Shown piece by piece: positions 40,675-51,508 of a stretch of 64,000 bases of DNA. Every line of letters starts with the position of its first letter. Position 1 is the stretch's first letter. This stretch comes from Phoebastria nigripes. Lineage: Eukaryota > Chordata > Aves > Procellariiformes > Diomedeidae. Below the pieces are notes generated by a model. It had not been told where the DNA came from, made no database searches, and was given only the letters and a program-made list of their open reading frames with translations. Made by a program: the position numbers and the translations under genes. The stretch lies in assembly GCA_035582835.1 (NCBI GenBank), contig JAYKAV010002297.1:833966-897965 (forward strand), read 5' to 3'.

Positions 40675-40751
40675 CGCACCGCCCCGGCGGCCCCGGGGTG
40701 GCGGCGGTGCCTCCGGCACCGCCGCCACCCCGGGGCCGCCGGGGCGGTGCG
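40675..40751. repeat. Perfect 37-bp inverted repeat with 3-base loop
   Basis: The left arm 40675-40711 is the exact reverse complement of the right arm 40715-40751, separated by TCC. Both arms are almost pure G and C. As DNA it could extrude a cruciform; as RNA it would form a very stable hairpin if transcribed. Pairing ends abruptly on the outside (T at 40674 against G at 40752). It may be genuine, or an artefact of amplifying or assembling GC-rich DNA. Confidence 0.95.
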
Positions 40752-40834
40752 GAGAGGCGGTACCGGCGACGGGGGGGGGGGTTGTTCCCGGTTGCCATGG
40801 GGAGGCGGGGAGGGCGGTGCCGCCGCCGCTGCGC

Positions 40835-40913
40835 AGGGAGCAGCTGCTCCCTGACACATCCCCCCGCTGCCATATTGTGTCCGCGCTGCCGGCCGTACGG
40901 CTTCATGACCGCG
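40835..40913 (+). other. FOXN2: Candidate FOXN2 non-coding first exon (3' part) ending at a strong splice donor
   Basis: GCG|GTGAGT places a near-consensus splice donor at 40914-40915 inside the CpG island, just downstream of a YY1-like CCATATT motif that commonly sits near transcription starts. An exon ending at 40913 would splice to the acceptor at 54828-54829. The exon's left end (transcription start) cannot be read from sequence; 40835 is only where an 18-bp palindrome begins. No open frame from this exon is needed, because the coding start is in the next exon and is preceded by an in-frame stop. Confidence 0.4.
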
Positions 40914-42202
40914 GTGAGTGGAGCCGGCCCTCCCTTCCTCCCTTCTATCCCCACGCCTGTTTTTGGGGCTTTTTGCCCTTTTTTGGGTTTAGTTTTTGGG
41001 TTTTTCGGGGGTTTGGGGTTTGGGTTTTTTTTGTTTTTAACGCTCTGGAAGGGTTTCGGGGGGGAATGGGAAAGCGCGGGGAGCGGGGCGGCGGGTCCCG
41101 CTGGTGCTGGGGGGGGGTGGGTGGGGGGGTGGCTGGTGCCCCCCCCTCGGGGATGGTGCGCCCCACGCGTGGAGGCGGAGAAGCGACACCCCGCTCCCCC
41201 CCGCGTGGGGACAACGCGCGGCGGCGGCGCTTCCTCCTCAACCGGTCTCGATGGCGATGTGTGGGGAGCGGGCTGCGCGCGGTGCGTGGGGACCCCCCCA
41301 CGCGGCGGCCGTGCCGGGAGCGGGGCCACCCGCTCCCCCCCTCCCCCCCTCCCCCAGCAGCTCCTCCTCCCGGCGCGGCTCCGCGGAGCTTCCGTCTGTC
41401 CGTCCGTCCGCGGGTTTTACGCGGATGACCTCCCACGGCCGCGCAGGCCCGCGCTTCTTACGCGCTTACAACTGGGGTGATGGAGAACGGGGTCCGCCCG
41501 GGGCAGGGACCCGGCAGCGCGGCCCCGCCGTGCCCCTCGCCTCCGGGTCACAGCAATAAAACCCTCAAGCGGTTTATTTAACTAAACAAGCACCCTTTTG
41601 GCGTTATTCCCGTGCGCCCCGTTGTCCCAAAATCGGTGGGAAGCCCCCACGGGTGTCCAATGGGTCTGTGGTTTGCAGAGGTGAGGGGGGAGCAGGAGAC
41701 GCGTTAACGGGGGTCCCGCATTTTGGGGTAAAACACTGGAAACGGCTCATGAGGTGCTCGAGGCAAGGCTGGGATCGGCACGTGGCTCTTCAGAGTTTTC
41801 CGGCTTTTTCGGGGGTTTTTGGTGGAGTTGGGCAGCGAAGCGCGGTGGCGGCTGAGGAGCAGCATCCTATTGCCCGCCTGGCTTACTCCTGCTCAGGCCC
41901 ACAAATACTCCTGGTCTCCCAGTTTATATGGGAGCAGAAACTGGCTTTTGTTTGTCAAGATTTGGATTCTGACAAGGCCCAAACAAAGAGTAAAGAGGAC
42001 AAAGAGTAAAACCAGAAAATAAGGAATAACCTTGAGCGGGGCCTCACCTCCCCGCCTTGGTACCTGCCTAGGGATGGGCATTATATGTGAAATGTAAAGT
42101 TAAAAATGCTGAATTATGTTGGACTTGAATGCTGTGAAGGTAACTTGATTAGGTTTGTGGCTAACCTGTGAAATCAAGATAATTTTATATATAATATACT
42201 AC

Positions 42203-42232
42203 ATATATATATATATACACACACACACACAC
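42203..42232. repeat. (TA)n(CA)n microsatellite
   Basis: About seven TA units pass directly into about eight CA units, preceded by degenerate AT-rich sequence from about 42184. It is a compound dinucleotide repeat, likely polymorphic. Confidence 0.9.
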
Positions 42233-43001
42233 TCTCCCAATCTTGTTACTGGTGGACTTGCATTTCGATGGACTTTGGTAACGGTTGGGTTGTAATATAT
42301 CGACACGTGAATCATTTAACTTGTGTTGTGCTTCTTGGTTTGGGCTCTTTTTTCCCCTCCTAGAAGTCTGGTGTGATGCTATATCTATGCAAGAAAAATT
42401 AAGCTGGCGTTATCTTATGTCAGAAAACTTGAACTAGTTTGCAGGGTTTGTTTTTTTTTTTTTTTCTTGGCAGGTGCCAACTCACATTTCTCAAGCTCTG
42501 CAGAAGGTAGCTGGACACATCAACTCTGAACTGAAAGCTATATAGTAGCAATTAACACGGCACAGAGCTTGAGCTAATTGAACTTAGCTGAGTGCCAGGG
42601 TTTGTTATTTCTGAGCTCGGCCGCGTGCTGCCACAGCAGTTCGGCTTCTGCTGGGGGCTCGCTTGTGTCCAGCTGCGTCACTTGAGTTTTGTAGAAATAG
42701 GGAGGAGAAGGTAATTCTCACTTTGTATGTTTGAGTTGCCTAAAATACATATAGGACTTTTCTGTGCTCTTACTCTTTTTTTTTCCCCCCAAATGCCCCA
42801 TAAACTGAGCAGTGCCGCCGTACACGGTGTTTACGCTTGCAGAGCGTGGTGGAGATGCTGCGTTGGCTCTAGCTGCAGCGCTGCCCTGGGGAGCAGGGGG
42901 CTGGAGGGAGCTGGAGGCACCGACCCCGTATCACTTCAGGCATGTGGCCCTGAGTGCTCCCGGGGACCTTGCTGGAATAAAACTCGGTTGATGCCTTCGT
43001 T

Positions 43002-43033
43002 TTGACCAGAGGATGCGTCTTGACCAGAGGATG
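43002..43033. repeat. Short tandem duplication, 18-bp period
   Basis: TTGACCAGAGGATG occurs at 43002-43015 and 43020-43033. It is a simple two-copy tandem duplication in intron sequence. Confidence 0.85.
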
Positions 43034-46000
43034 AAGTTGTGACACCTTTGGGTGCTGCTGCTGAGGCTGTACTGAAAGAGCTCCGCAGGGATTGCCCAGA
43101 AGTAGGATTTTTTTTTTATCCCAAAGGGACACCAACCAAGGAGCGTGCTGCCTCAACAGCTCCAACCGCCACAGGTTTTCTGCTTGAGGAGCCTTCCTGT
43201 GTCCTCAGGGGAGCTTGGGATGGAAGGCGCCAGCATTGCCAGCAACTACCTCAGTGTCAGGACGTGCCAGCCCAGTAAGTAATGGAGTAGATANAGGGAT
43301 GTGTAATGGTCCTGTCGGACTAGAAAGAGGACTGCCTGGCGAGCCACCGTAGTGCCTGGGAAAGAAGACAGAGGCTTAGGGGCGTGTCAAGCTCATTTTT
43401 ACCATCTCTATTAACCATAGGCTCTGGCCACTGAATGCAGTAGGCTTGAAAACCTGACTCATTGAGCAAAGCCAAACTCTTTTGGTGAACGAGATAGTTC
43501 GGCACCTGAAGATGCTGTGTATGGATTTAGTTTAAACTGATGAGAAAGTGATGCAGTTCTTGCACAGAAACGTTGGTTCCCATAAAAACAGTGGAAGTTT
43601 TGATGCTGGTTTCACTAGGGTGGCAATTCCACCTTCCTCCCCCGTCGTCGTTCCTTGGCTTCTCGTTGTTGGGGTTAAAAGGAGCTGGTATTTAGGGGAG
43701 GAAATGTCCCAGGCACTCGGAAGATTTTTTCCAAATACAAGTTTGTATTACCTTATCAGAACGAGCCGGACAGCGGGATTATAGCTGGTGGGGTGACAGA
43801 AAGTAGGAGTGTTGGGAGGAGTGCCAGTGTGCCCGCAGCCGCCGCTGCTGTGCATCTCTTACGCCCTTCCCTTCAACGGGGCAGTCTTACTGCACCGCCG
43901 CGGTGCAAGACGAGCTGTGTGAAATACAGCTTTCCTTCCCTGGCTGTAAATCGATGAAAAGCAGCCTTTAGTCCCCATAAGTAAAGGCTGTCAGCGGTAC
44001 GGATGCATACTCACTACCTTTGAGCACAGGTGTAAATTCTGTCTGTTTTATTCCATTTGGCTCCTTGAGTTTTCTTTTTATGGCTGTTGCTGTTCCTCCC
44101 CCTCCCGTTAATGGGGTGTATTGTGTATAAGCTCGTCTATAGGATGTCACTGCATTGATTGTAACTTTTTTGAGGGAAGTAGATGGAGGCAGCGAGTGCC
44201 TCATCCTAGCGCGTGTGCCTCGCCGCTCGACAACTGAAATGGTGTTGGGCAACTTCCTGCGCTGAGACGCTGCTGTCAGCGGCGCTCGGTGACTCACGTC
44301 AGCACGCGGCTTCGCCTCTCGACAAGTGTGCGCTTGCAGGCTGCAAACCTCGTCCACGTCCCAGTGCAGCAACTGAAAGGGTCGGTTTGGGCGCGTGTGG
44401 TGCGTCTCTTCCCAGATCCAGCAGCTTCCTTGGCTCCCAGAGAAGGCACCCGCAAGTAAAACAGGAAAACCCTGAGATGCTGCTTCACTTTTTTTCTGGC
44501 TGGACCTTTATGTGTGAAACGTGTTTATTCATTCCCTGTCATGTTCCACGTGCCTTCTGAGTTAGTGCACGCTGTGTGATGATGAACTCTCCATCCCATC
44601 CTCACCATGTGGGTAAAAGCACACAGCGATGCTCCGGGGTACTTGCAAAATAAAACTTAAATCAGCAAGTGGGAGACAGCTCGCCCGTGCTTCGCTAATA
44701 AATTACGTCGTACGGGAGAAGTGCTGTCTGATGCCAGCCAGCGTCTTTATGACCCCTGGTACTCTGCCTCCTCCCTGTAAAACGTTACGGCTGCGGAAGC
44801 ACGAGGGTTGGGTCACACTCGCTTTTGGAGAGCGCTGCTGGGTGCTCCTCAGTGCCGAGTGCCTGGAGGTCTGCGCGGTCGGCAACCGGGAAGACTAGCT
44901 GTTGTGTCTGGGGTAGAAATACCCGCGTTACCAAACCGTTGCTTGTGTACCAGGACCACTTTAAGAGAAGCCTGGAATTTGTGCAGATAAGAAGATTTAT
45001 ACCAAAAGTCAACGATGTGGATTTTGACTTCCCCCCCACGCCCCCCCCAGCGTGTTCAAATTTTTTCTGTTATGTTCAAACTAGACTTAGAGCTCCCTAC
45101 TTTTTCCTCAAAGGTTAGGGTATGTTAGGGACTCCATTAAATTGGCTACTGCTGCTGCAGAAATCACCCCCCACCCTTGCTCTTCTGCACCCTCTGTAAG
45201 GATTAGATTATAAATTGGGAATGTTTTCACCCAGTTCCCACTGACAGAAAATCCTAATACGATTTACTCGGGTCAGCGGTACCCGTGTACGTTGGCTGCC
45301 TTGCAGGACGGCAGTTGTGGTCTAAGGTGGCTGACGCCGCCTCTCTGAACTTGCTAACGGGACGGGTTTGAAATGCAGGGCTGGGCTGAGATCAGGTCTA
45401 CAGCCTCCAGCTGCGGCACTTACAGCTGTGCACGGACCTTCCCCTACGGCCGGCGACAAACCTGGTCTCTGCATTACAGCCACAGACCCGCACGCCTCGA
45501 TGTGCCTTTGAACAGCATCATTGGGTACCTTCGACTTTATGGGCCTGACCGCGTTTTCCATCTATTAAGTGCTGGATGGGTGGTATGCGGGTGACGCTGC
45601 TCGATCCTCGTGTTATTTTGCTTATGCATCTGGGTATCCCACCAGTGTGCGTCGTACGAATTGCCATCGCGTTTTTATTGTGGACTTTGTGATGTGTGAC
45701 TGGATGTATTCCCAAAGCCCATCTCCTGGAGCAGCTTATCTTGATACTGTGCTCAGGCTTTGTTTCTTCTCTCAGATTATTTTCAGTGCATTCCTACCTT
45801 GCAGTTTGTAGCTACTTTTAGTTTCCCGGTTCACGTGTGGTCCCCTGCTTGCTTCCTTTTTAACACTCCCACTGGATTGCATTCTGCTTAGATTTGGGGC
45901 AAGTATATGGTCGCCTAAAAGCTAAGTACTGGATGTGGAGAGAGCTCAGCGACTGGAAAACTTTCACAAAGTAGAGCTGAGTGAGTGGGAGCTGGGAAGC

Positions 46001-47030
46001 TTGCTGCAAAGCAGCCGCAGCAGTCACTCATCCCTCATCCTCTGGTCTGTGAGGACCATCACCAGACCAGTTTTCAGCCAGTTTGGTTTGGTTTAGGGAT
46101 GCTGAGTAGTCAAAAGTACGAGCAAGTATGCTTTTGGGCTTTTGACCATGCCAGATGAGAAGTGTCAGATGGCATCTTGTACTTCGACGGTCTAGTTTTG
46201 CTAGCACGGGTGCCTTTCTTTTGTGTTTAGAGAAACTTCTATCTTCTGTAGCCTTCCATCTGAAGGTGTACCTCAACATACAGACCCCGTATGATTAAAC
46301 TGGGCCATTTTTCTATACGAGAAACCTGCTTGGTCCAGTTGTTCCGGTGTGGGGTCACCATATAGAAGAAAAGATAATTTTATGCCACAACTGTTACAAG
46401 CAGAGGGATTATTCCGATATAAAGTAATTTTGAAACAGAAAGCCAAGTTCAACAGTTGTGGAGTAAAATTAAGAGCAAGTTGGCCGGGGAGGTCAGCATG
46501 GTGAAGAGCATCGCTTTGCCTTCCTTTTCTGGAGGAAAACTTGCACTTGGGGAGCAGGAGATGGGAAAGAGCAATTGGTGACAGCTTCACGATCACGAAG
46601 TTGTACTGGTAACGTGGTGGTGGCGTTGTGGTACGGCTCCGATGTATCTTTTAAATTAAATCTTGCATTAAGGGTCACTTGGGGCGAAGCTTCAAATTGT
46701 TGGTTTTCAGCTGAAAACCGGGAGTTCTGGTTCTTTAAGGCTGAAGAAGGCAGAAAAGCTGGATGGAAAAGATAGCATTATGTTTTCCAGTGTTGGTAAA
46801 TTGGTACTGACACCAGCTGAAATGCAGCTATATTCACTTCTATTTCAAGAGGATGGTAGAAAAACACGTGGAAGGGTTACCCTGGAAAGGGAATTAGCAT
46901 CAGAATTATTTTGCAAGGCATTTGCTCAAATGGCTCACTTGTGAACATATCAATGGCTTACATTTTTTTGCATTTTAGTCCATTTAGCAAGCAGTGTACT
47001 GAATTTAAGGAACATGACCTGAAGGCATCG

Positions 47031-47058
47031 TTTGAAAAGCTACTTTTGAAAAGCTACT
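47031..47058. repeat. Short tandem duplication, 14-bp period
   Basis: TTTGAAAAGCTACT is present twice, back to back and identical, at 47031-47044 and 47045-47058. Confidence 0.9.
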
Positions 47059-50000
47059 ATTGGAGGTAAAGCATTCCACCCCCACCCTCCCCACCCTGCC
47101 TTTCTGTGACACCAAGGGTTTTTCTTAATAGTTTAGATTTCACTGCTGGTTTGTTTTTTATCACTTCCCAATTTCTCTGTTATACTCAGACTGTTTTCAT
47201 GTGCATGTTTTAAATCTGAGGCACAGGGAACCCCGTCCAACAGTGACTGCAGCCTTTGGAAAGGCTTCACGATTGCAAAGTCTCTGCAGGCAGCGCTGGA
47301 ATAAATGGCCCAGAGGCTCTGGGCTATGCACAGGGTCTGGATTGGGGTCTGGGCATGTCTGAGTTGACCTATCATTTTCATTTCAGATATTTATTTTGAT
47401 CACAAACCCACTTGTGTGTGTGTATATGGGTACTTAATAAAAAAATAAAAACTTTTTTCATACAAGTTAGATCTNGGATGAAATCTTTCTCTCGCTCCCT
47501 GCCCTTCCCCGGGCTATGGTAAGGGTTTATTCCTTTCCCTTTTTAAATTTTGCAGCATTTCTTAACTTTTCCTAATATTGGACCTTTTCATTGGTTTTCG
47601 TTACCATGTTTTGGTTTTTCTTTTCCTTGCCTTTAATTAGATCAGAGAGTGCNGGAGAATATTGACATTAAAGGGGCATTAAAATGAGAGAGGCTTGGAA
47701 GTATTTCAGCAAATACCTGGAGAACCTCTCTTCTCCTTTGAGCCCACCGATGCCAAGGTTAAAAAAAAAACCCTGNGCTTACGGCTTGTCCGGTCCATTG
47801 GTTGGGTTTTTTTTTTTCAGGCTGGCGATAACTGCCTTTTTAATGGGTTTTTAAACAATTATTTTTCATTTCCCCCTCCTTTGCAAGCCAAGAGGAGCGG
47901 GAAGGGCCCCGCCTGCCGTGGGTGCTGCCCTGGGGGAGCATCTCTGGGTGCCTTTTGTCTCCGGGGGGTGCAGCTGCCCCTTCTTCTTCTCTGCAGACAA
48001 CGGGTCCCGGCTCACCGAAATCTATGGCCGAGAGGCGGTTTTGTCCCTGGGAGACCGTAATGCCTTTAGTTGTCTTGGATACGTGACATCATATAGCGTT
48101 GTAATCAAATATAGGCCTTTTGCAGGGCTGAGGGGGGGGTTCAGGCTGACCTCCAGCCTGCTGAGCCGCCCGTGTGAGGTGGGCAGGGGATGGAGCAGGG
48201 CAGCCTGAGACAAAGGAGATGGGGGCGGGGGGGGAAGGTTAAATTAATGGGGGGAAAAATGGTCTGGTGTCATGCTTTTAATGGCCCTGGTCAAGCGGAT
48301 GTGGTGCTTTTTATCGATGGGTTTTCACTAGTTGTGCCAAGATTTCTTTTTTTGTTGCTTTTCCCCTCTAACACGCAAAAACTTGTAGTTGGTCCTGTGC
48401 TGTCTTGAAAGTTTATCATAAACTTGTGTAGGTGAGTGGTGACAGTCATTTATTTGTGTAATTCTTGTGCTGTTTTAGCAACACGATACCTACATTGATG
48501 TATTCAAGTCAGGACAATCCCTGGTGTCGGTACGCTTCCCGTAAGTGCAAGGGAATATGAAAAATTAATAGAAGAGTTTGCTATTGGTATAGTTGCTTGC
48601 ATGCAAAGGCACATACCAATCTTTTAAAATATTCTCTCAGAGCATGTATATGTTAGTACAGAAGTTGTGTGTAGAGTACACAAATTGCCCCGGCTCTGTA
48701 ACTAAGGCTGCATGCCCTGAGCTTGTTTCAGAGAGCATGCGCGGTTGCAGAGCTGCTCTCATTAACATAAGTGTGATATGGCTAAAAATCCCTTCTCCTG
48801 GATTAAAATCATATTCTACTCCTCAGACTTAGACAATGCGTGGTAAGATTTTTTTTTTTTCTTTTAATTTTTATTTTTTAAATCTGGAGGGAAATTACTG
48901 CACTGTTAGCAGGTTCCAGATCTTCCTGCTAGTAGCAGAGGTGACCTAGTTGCTCGGCAGGTCCTACAGAAATAAATAGGTACGTTTAGTTGTAGAGAAG
49001 GTTGTCCTAACCTGGGGCACTGATGTTGTGCCGATGCCAAACGGCACCTTTCATCTGACGCCACTGGAGAGTGAAGAAGCGTCAATCAGCAGCAGCTCTG
49101 CTCATGCGCTAACTTGGCATGGACGAGGTCTATGGCGTCTTTTAATGAAAAGGCTGAACTCTTTCTCGTCCGGTCAATGAGTCCAGCCGTGGTGGCTGTA
49201 GTACTAAAATGATGGCTGTGCACTGTTACCTGCAACGCTGCTGGTTTTGGAGAAGGTCACCTTTGGTGAGATGGAGGTATCTACTATGGCTTTGCTCCCT
49301 GGACCTGGACTCTGTTGGAGCTGAGACTTCTTCAAGAAGGGCTGCTGCAAAAAAAGCATGCTTCCCTGCTTGCCTGAGGATATGCCCAAGCAGACTCCCA
49401 GTTTGGTTAAAGCAGCTTTGTCTTCATAAAATGCTCCTGCATTAAAATACTCGTTTCTGTGGCAGAACGCAGTGGTGCTCAAGGTCTTCCGTCAAAATGA
49501 AGTCGTAGCTGGGGATGTATATGGGGACGTGCAAACCTGGCTTAACCCCAGATGTGCTCCGCTAGGCTGAGGACCTTCCAGCCTCCATAACCTTTCCCAA
49601 ACTTAGCTGTTCAGTGAGTTTGAAAGAAGATTGCAAAAACTATCTTGTCTCGCGACATTGAATCTCCTCTGATCTGTTAGGGCTTCTCTGAACTTGACTG
49701 CCACCTGAATACACCTGCAGCCTTAATCAGCCTCTTCGGACCTAGGCTGTGCTGTCTGGGTAGCCTGGAAGAGCAGGACTTCACTGGGCTTTGGGTGCTG
49801 GACCAGCGTTTATTATTTCCGTGTGCTCTTGAGCGATGCCAAAATCACAAGACTGCTGGACAGATGGTCGTCTCTCTCNCCCTAACTTTTATTTGAGCAA
49901 CCTCAGTTGACTTTGCAGCCTTTTAATCTTCTTATCCTAGAATCATAGTCCTCTGTATGTAATTACCATGCAAAATAACGTGCACCTCTGCTGCAGTATC

Positions 50001-51246
50001 TTGTATTTGAGGAGTAGATGTTTTGGTTGGCTTTTCTTTTGAAGGTGCTTACAGGAGACAGATGCTTGAGTTCCTGAGGGTTTGGATGCGTGATGCTCTT
50101 AGGCTTTGAATACTTCGTCTTTCAGTTGCAAGTGTTAATACTAATTAACAGCAGCGTGCTGTGTTACTGTGTACTTATTGGTAGGGCAAAGCACATGGGA
50201 CAGAGCGTAAACTGTTGCACGTTTTTTAGAGGTGCGCTTAAAGCACATTATTTCTGCATTTGCACGGCTGGAGTTGCCTTCNGGTTCTGCGTGCAGGGCT
50301 GGGGCTGTCCCTGTGGGAACTGCAGCAAGTCTCTGGGCATTCAACGCGCCAGCCGGAGAGGTCGGTTAAATGGTTGCCATCTGCCATCCTCCTTCGGTAA
50401 GAAGTGGCTCTGGGAGAGCTGGAGGAGAGGGACAGGGAGCGTGTCTCAGCAGCTGAGCAGCTGCGTGTCATTTGGGGATGGTTTTCTTGCAAGGCTTTTG
50501 CTGCCCCTGGAGTAGCTGAAGAGGCGGGAAAGCTGGCAGTAAGGGAATAAAGGAGTGGAAGATAAATTTCACTGAGTGGCCTTGCAATACTCACGTGCGC
50601 TCTTAACCTTGCCTTTCTGCTAGGTTTCCCTCTCCCCTCCCTCCCTGTTTCACATCAGTGCTGCTAATTCAGCTTGGCTGGGAGCACTGTGGAGAGCAGG
50701 TCCTCATGGCTACCTCTAATCTTGTTTGCATCAACCTTTCTAGCTGGTAACAGTGAGAAACATTAGGAAAAAATCTGAGGGTCCAAACGTATACNGTTTT
50801 ATCATGATGTCTGCACTGGAGAGCTTCTTCGTGCTCTTTTCTTCTCACAGTCTGCTCTCCTTGCTCTTACTGTGGCTTTCCCGCTGGGTCATTCCTGTCT
50901 ACAAAACCCTGCTAGCTTACAGCAAAGATGGCTTTGGTGAATCGCATGACCCTTATATAAAATATTAAACCCCAAATATTGGAAGTGGTAATCGTAAAAA
51001 CGACAGCTTGGAAGCTGTGTTCTCACAGTCCTATCTGCTTATGGCCAAGCAGAGCACACATGGAGAAAAAGAAACTGTGAATTTTGGATGTTATCAAGGG
51101 TCTGTGTGAATGAAGAGGGGATTTGGAGAGCACGCAAGCTGACCACTTGCGTGCCTTCAGATACGTTCCAGTGGCACTGCTGTTGCTCCCCACCAGGCTG
51201 CTACAGGCAGAAAGCAGTGCTGTCTCAGGTGAATAGTTAGAGATGG

Positions 51247-51508
51247 TCCTATGGACCGCATGGCTCTTGGGTGTTTGAGAGGTGAGGAGATCCTATGGAC
51301 CGCATGGCTCTTGGGTGTTTGAGAGGTGAGGAGATCCTATGGGCTGCATGGCTCTTGGGTGTTTGAGAGGTGAGGAGATACTATGGACCGCATGGCCTTC
51401 GGGTGCTTGAGGGGTGAGGAGATCCTGTGGTCCACATGGTCCTTGGGTGCTTGAGAGGTGAGGAGGTCCTATGGTCTGCATGACCCTTGGGTGCTTGAGA
51501 AGTGAGAC
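51247..51508. repeat. Minisatellite, six copies of a 44-bp unit
   Basis: Units begin at 51247, 51291, 51335, 51379, 51423 and 51467, exactly 44 bp apart. Each begins TCCTATGG-like and carries CATGG, CTTGGGTG and TTGAGAGGTGAGGAG blocks. The first two copies are identical; later copies accumulate changes, and the sixth is the most degraded at its end. Because 44 is not a multiple of three, a reading frame through it changes with each unit. The proline- and histidine-rich minus-strand open frame across it is therefore a by-product and not a protein. Confidence 0.95.

Larger units (their letters stand above)
40600..41560 (+). promoter_or_regulatory. FOXN2: CpG island, likely FOXN2 promoter and first exon
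   Basis: This segment is extremely rich in G, C and undepleted CpG, in sharp contrast to the desert on its left and to intron sequence on its right. It is the only strong CpG island in the window and lies about 14 kb upstream of the first FOXN2 coding exon on the same strand. Vertebrate developmental and housekeeping genes commonly start in such islands with a non-coding first exon. Within it are a GCTGCCATATTGTG block at about 40867-40880, which contains the CCATNTT core bound by YY1, a perfect 37-bp inverted repeat, an 18-bp palindrome and G-runs. No TATA box is evident, as expected for this promoter class. The link to FOXN2 is inferred from position and strand. Long open frames on both strands here only reflect the scarcity of stop codons in GC-rich DNA. 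Confidence 0.75.

Noticed and set aside
40514..41559. Long overlapping open frames (up to about 300 codons) on both strands
   Set aside because: They coincide with the CpG island, where stop codons are rare. All six frames are open together and the translations are low-complexity Pro/Arg/Gly/Ala.
49936..49960. Short AGAATCATAG match to the CR1 3' terminus
   Set aside because: The match is about ten bases and the downstream CR1 blocks are missing, so it is likely chance.
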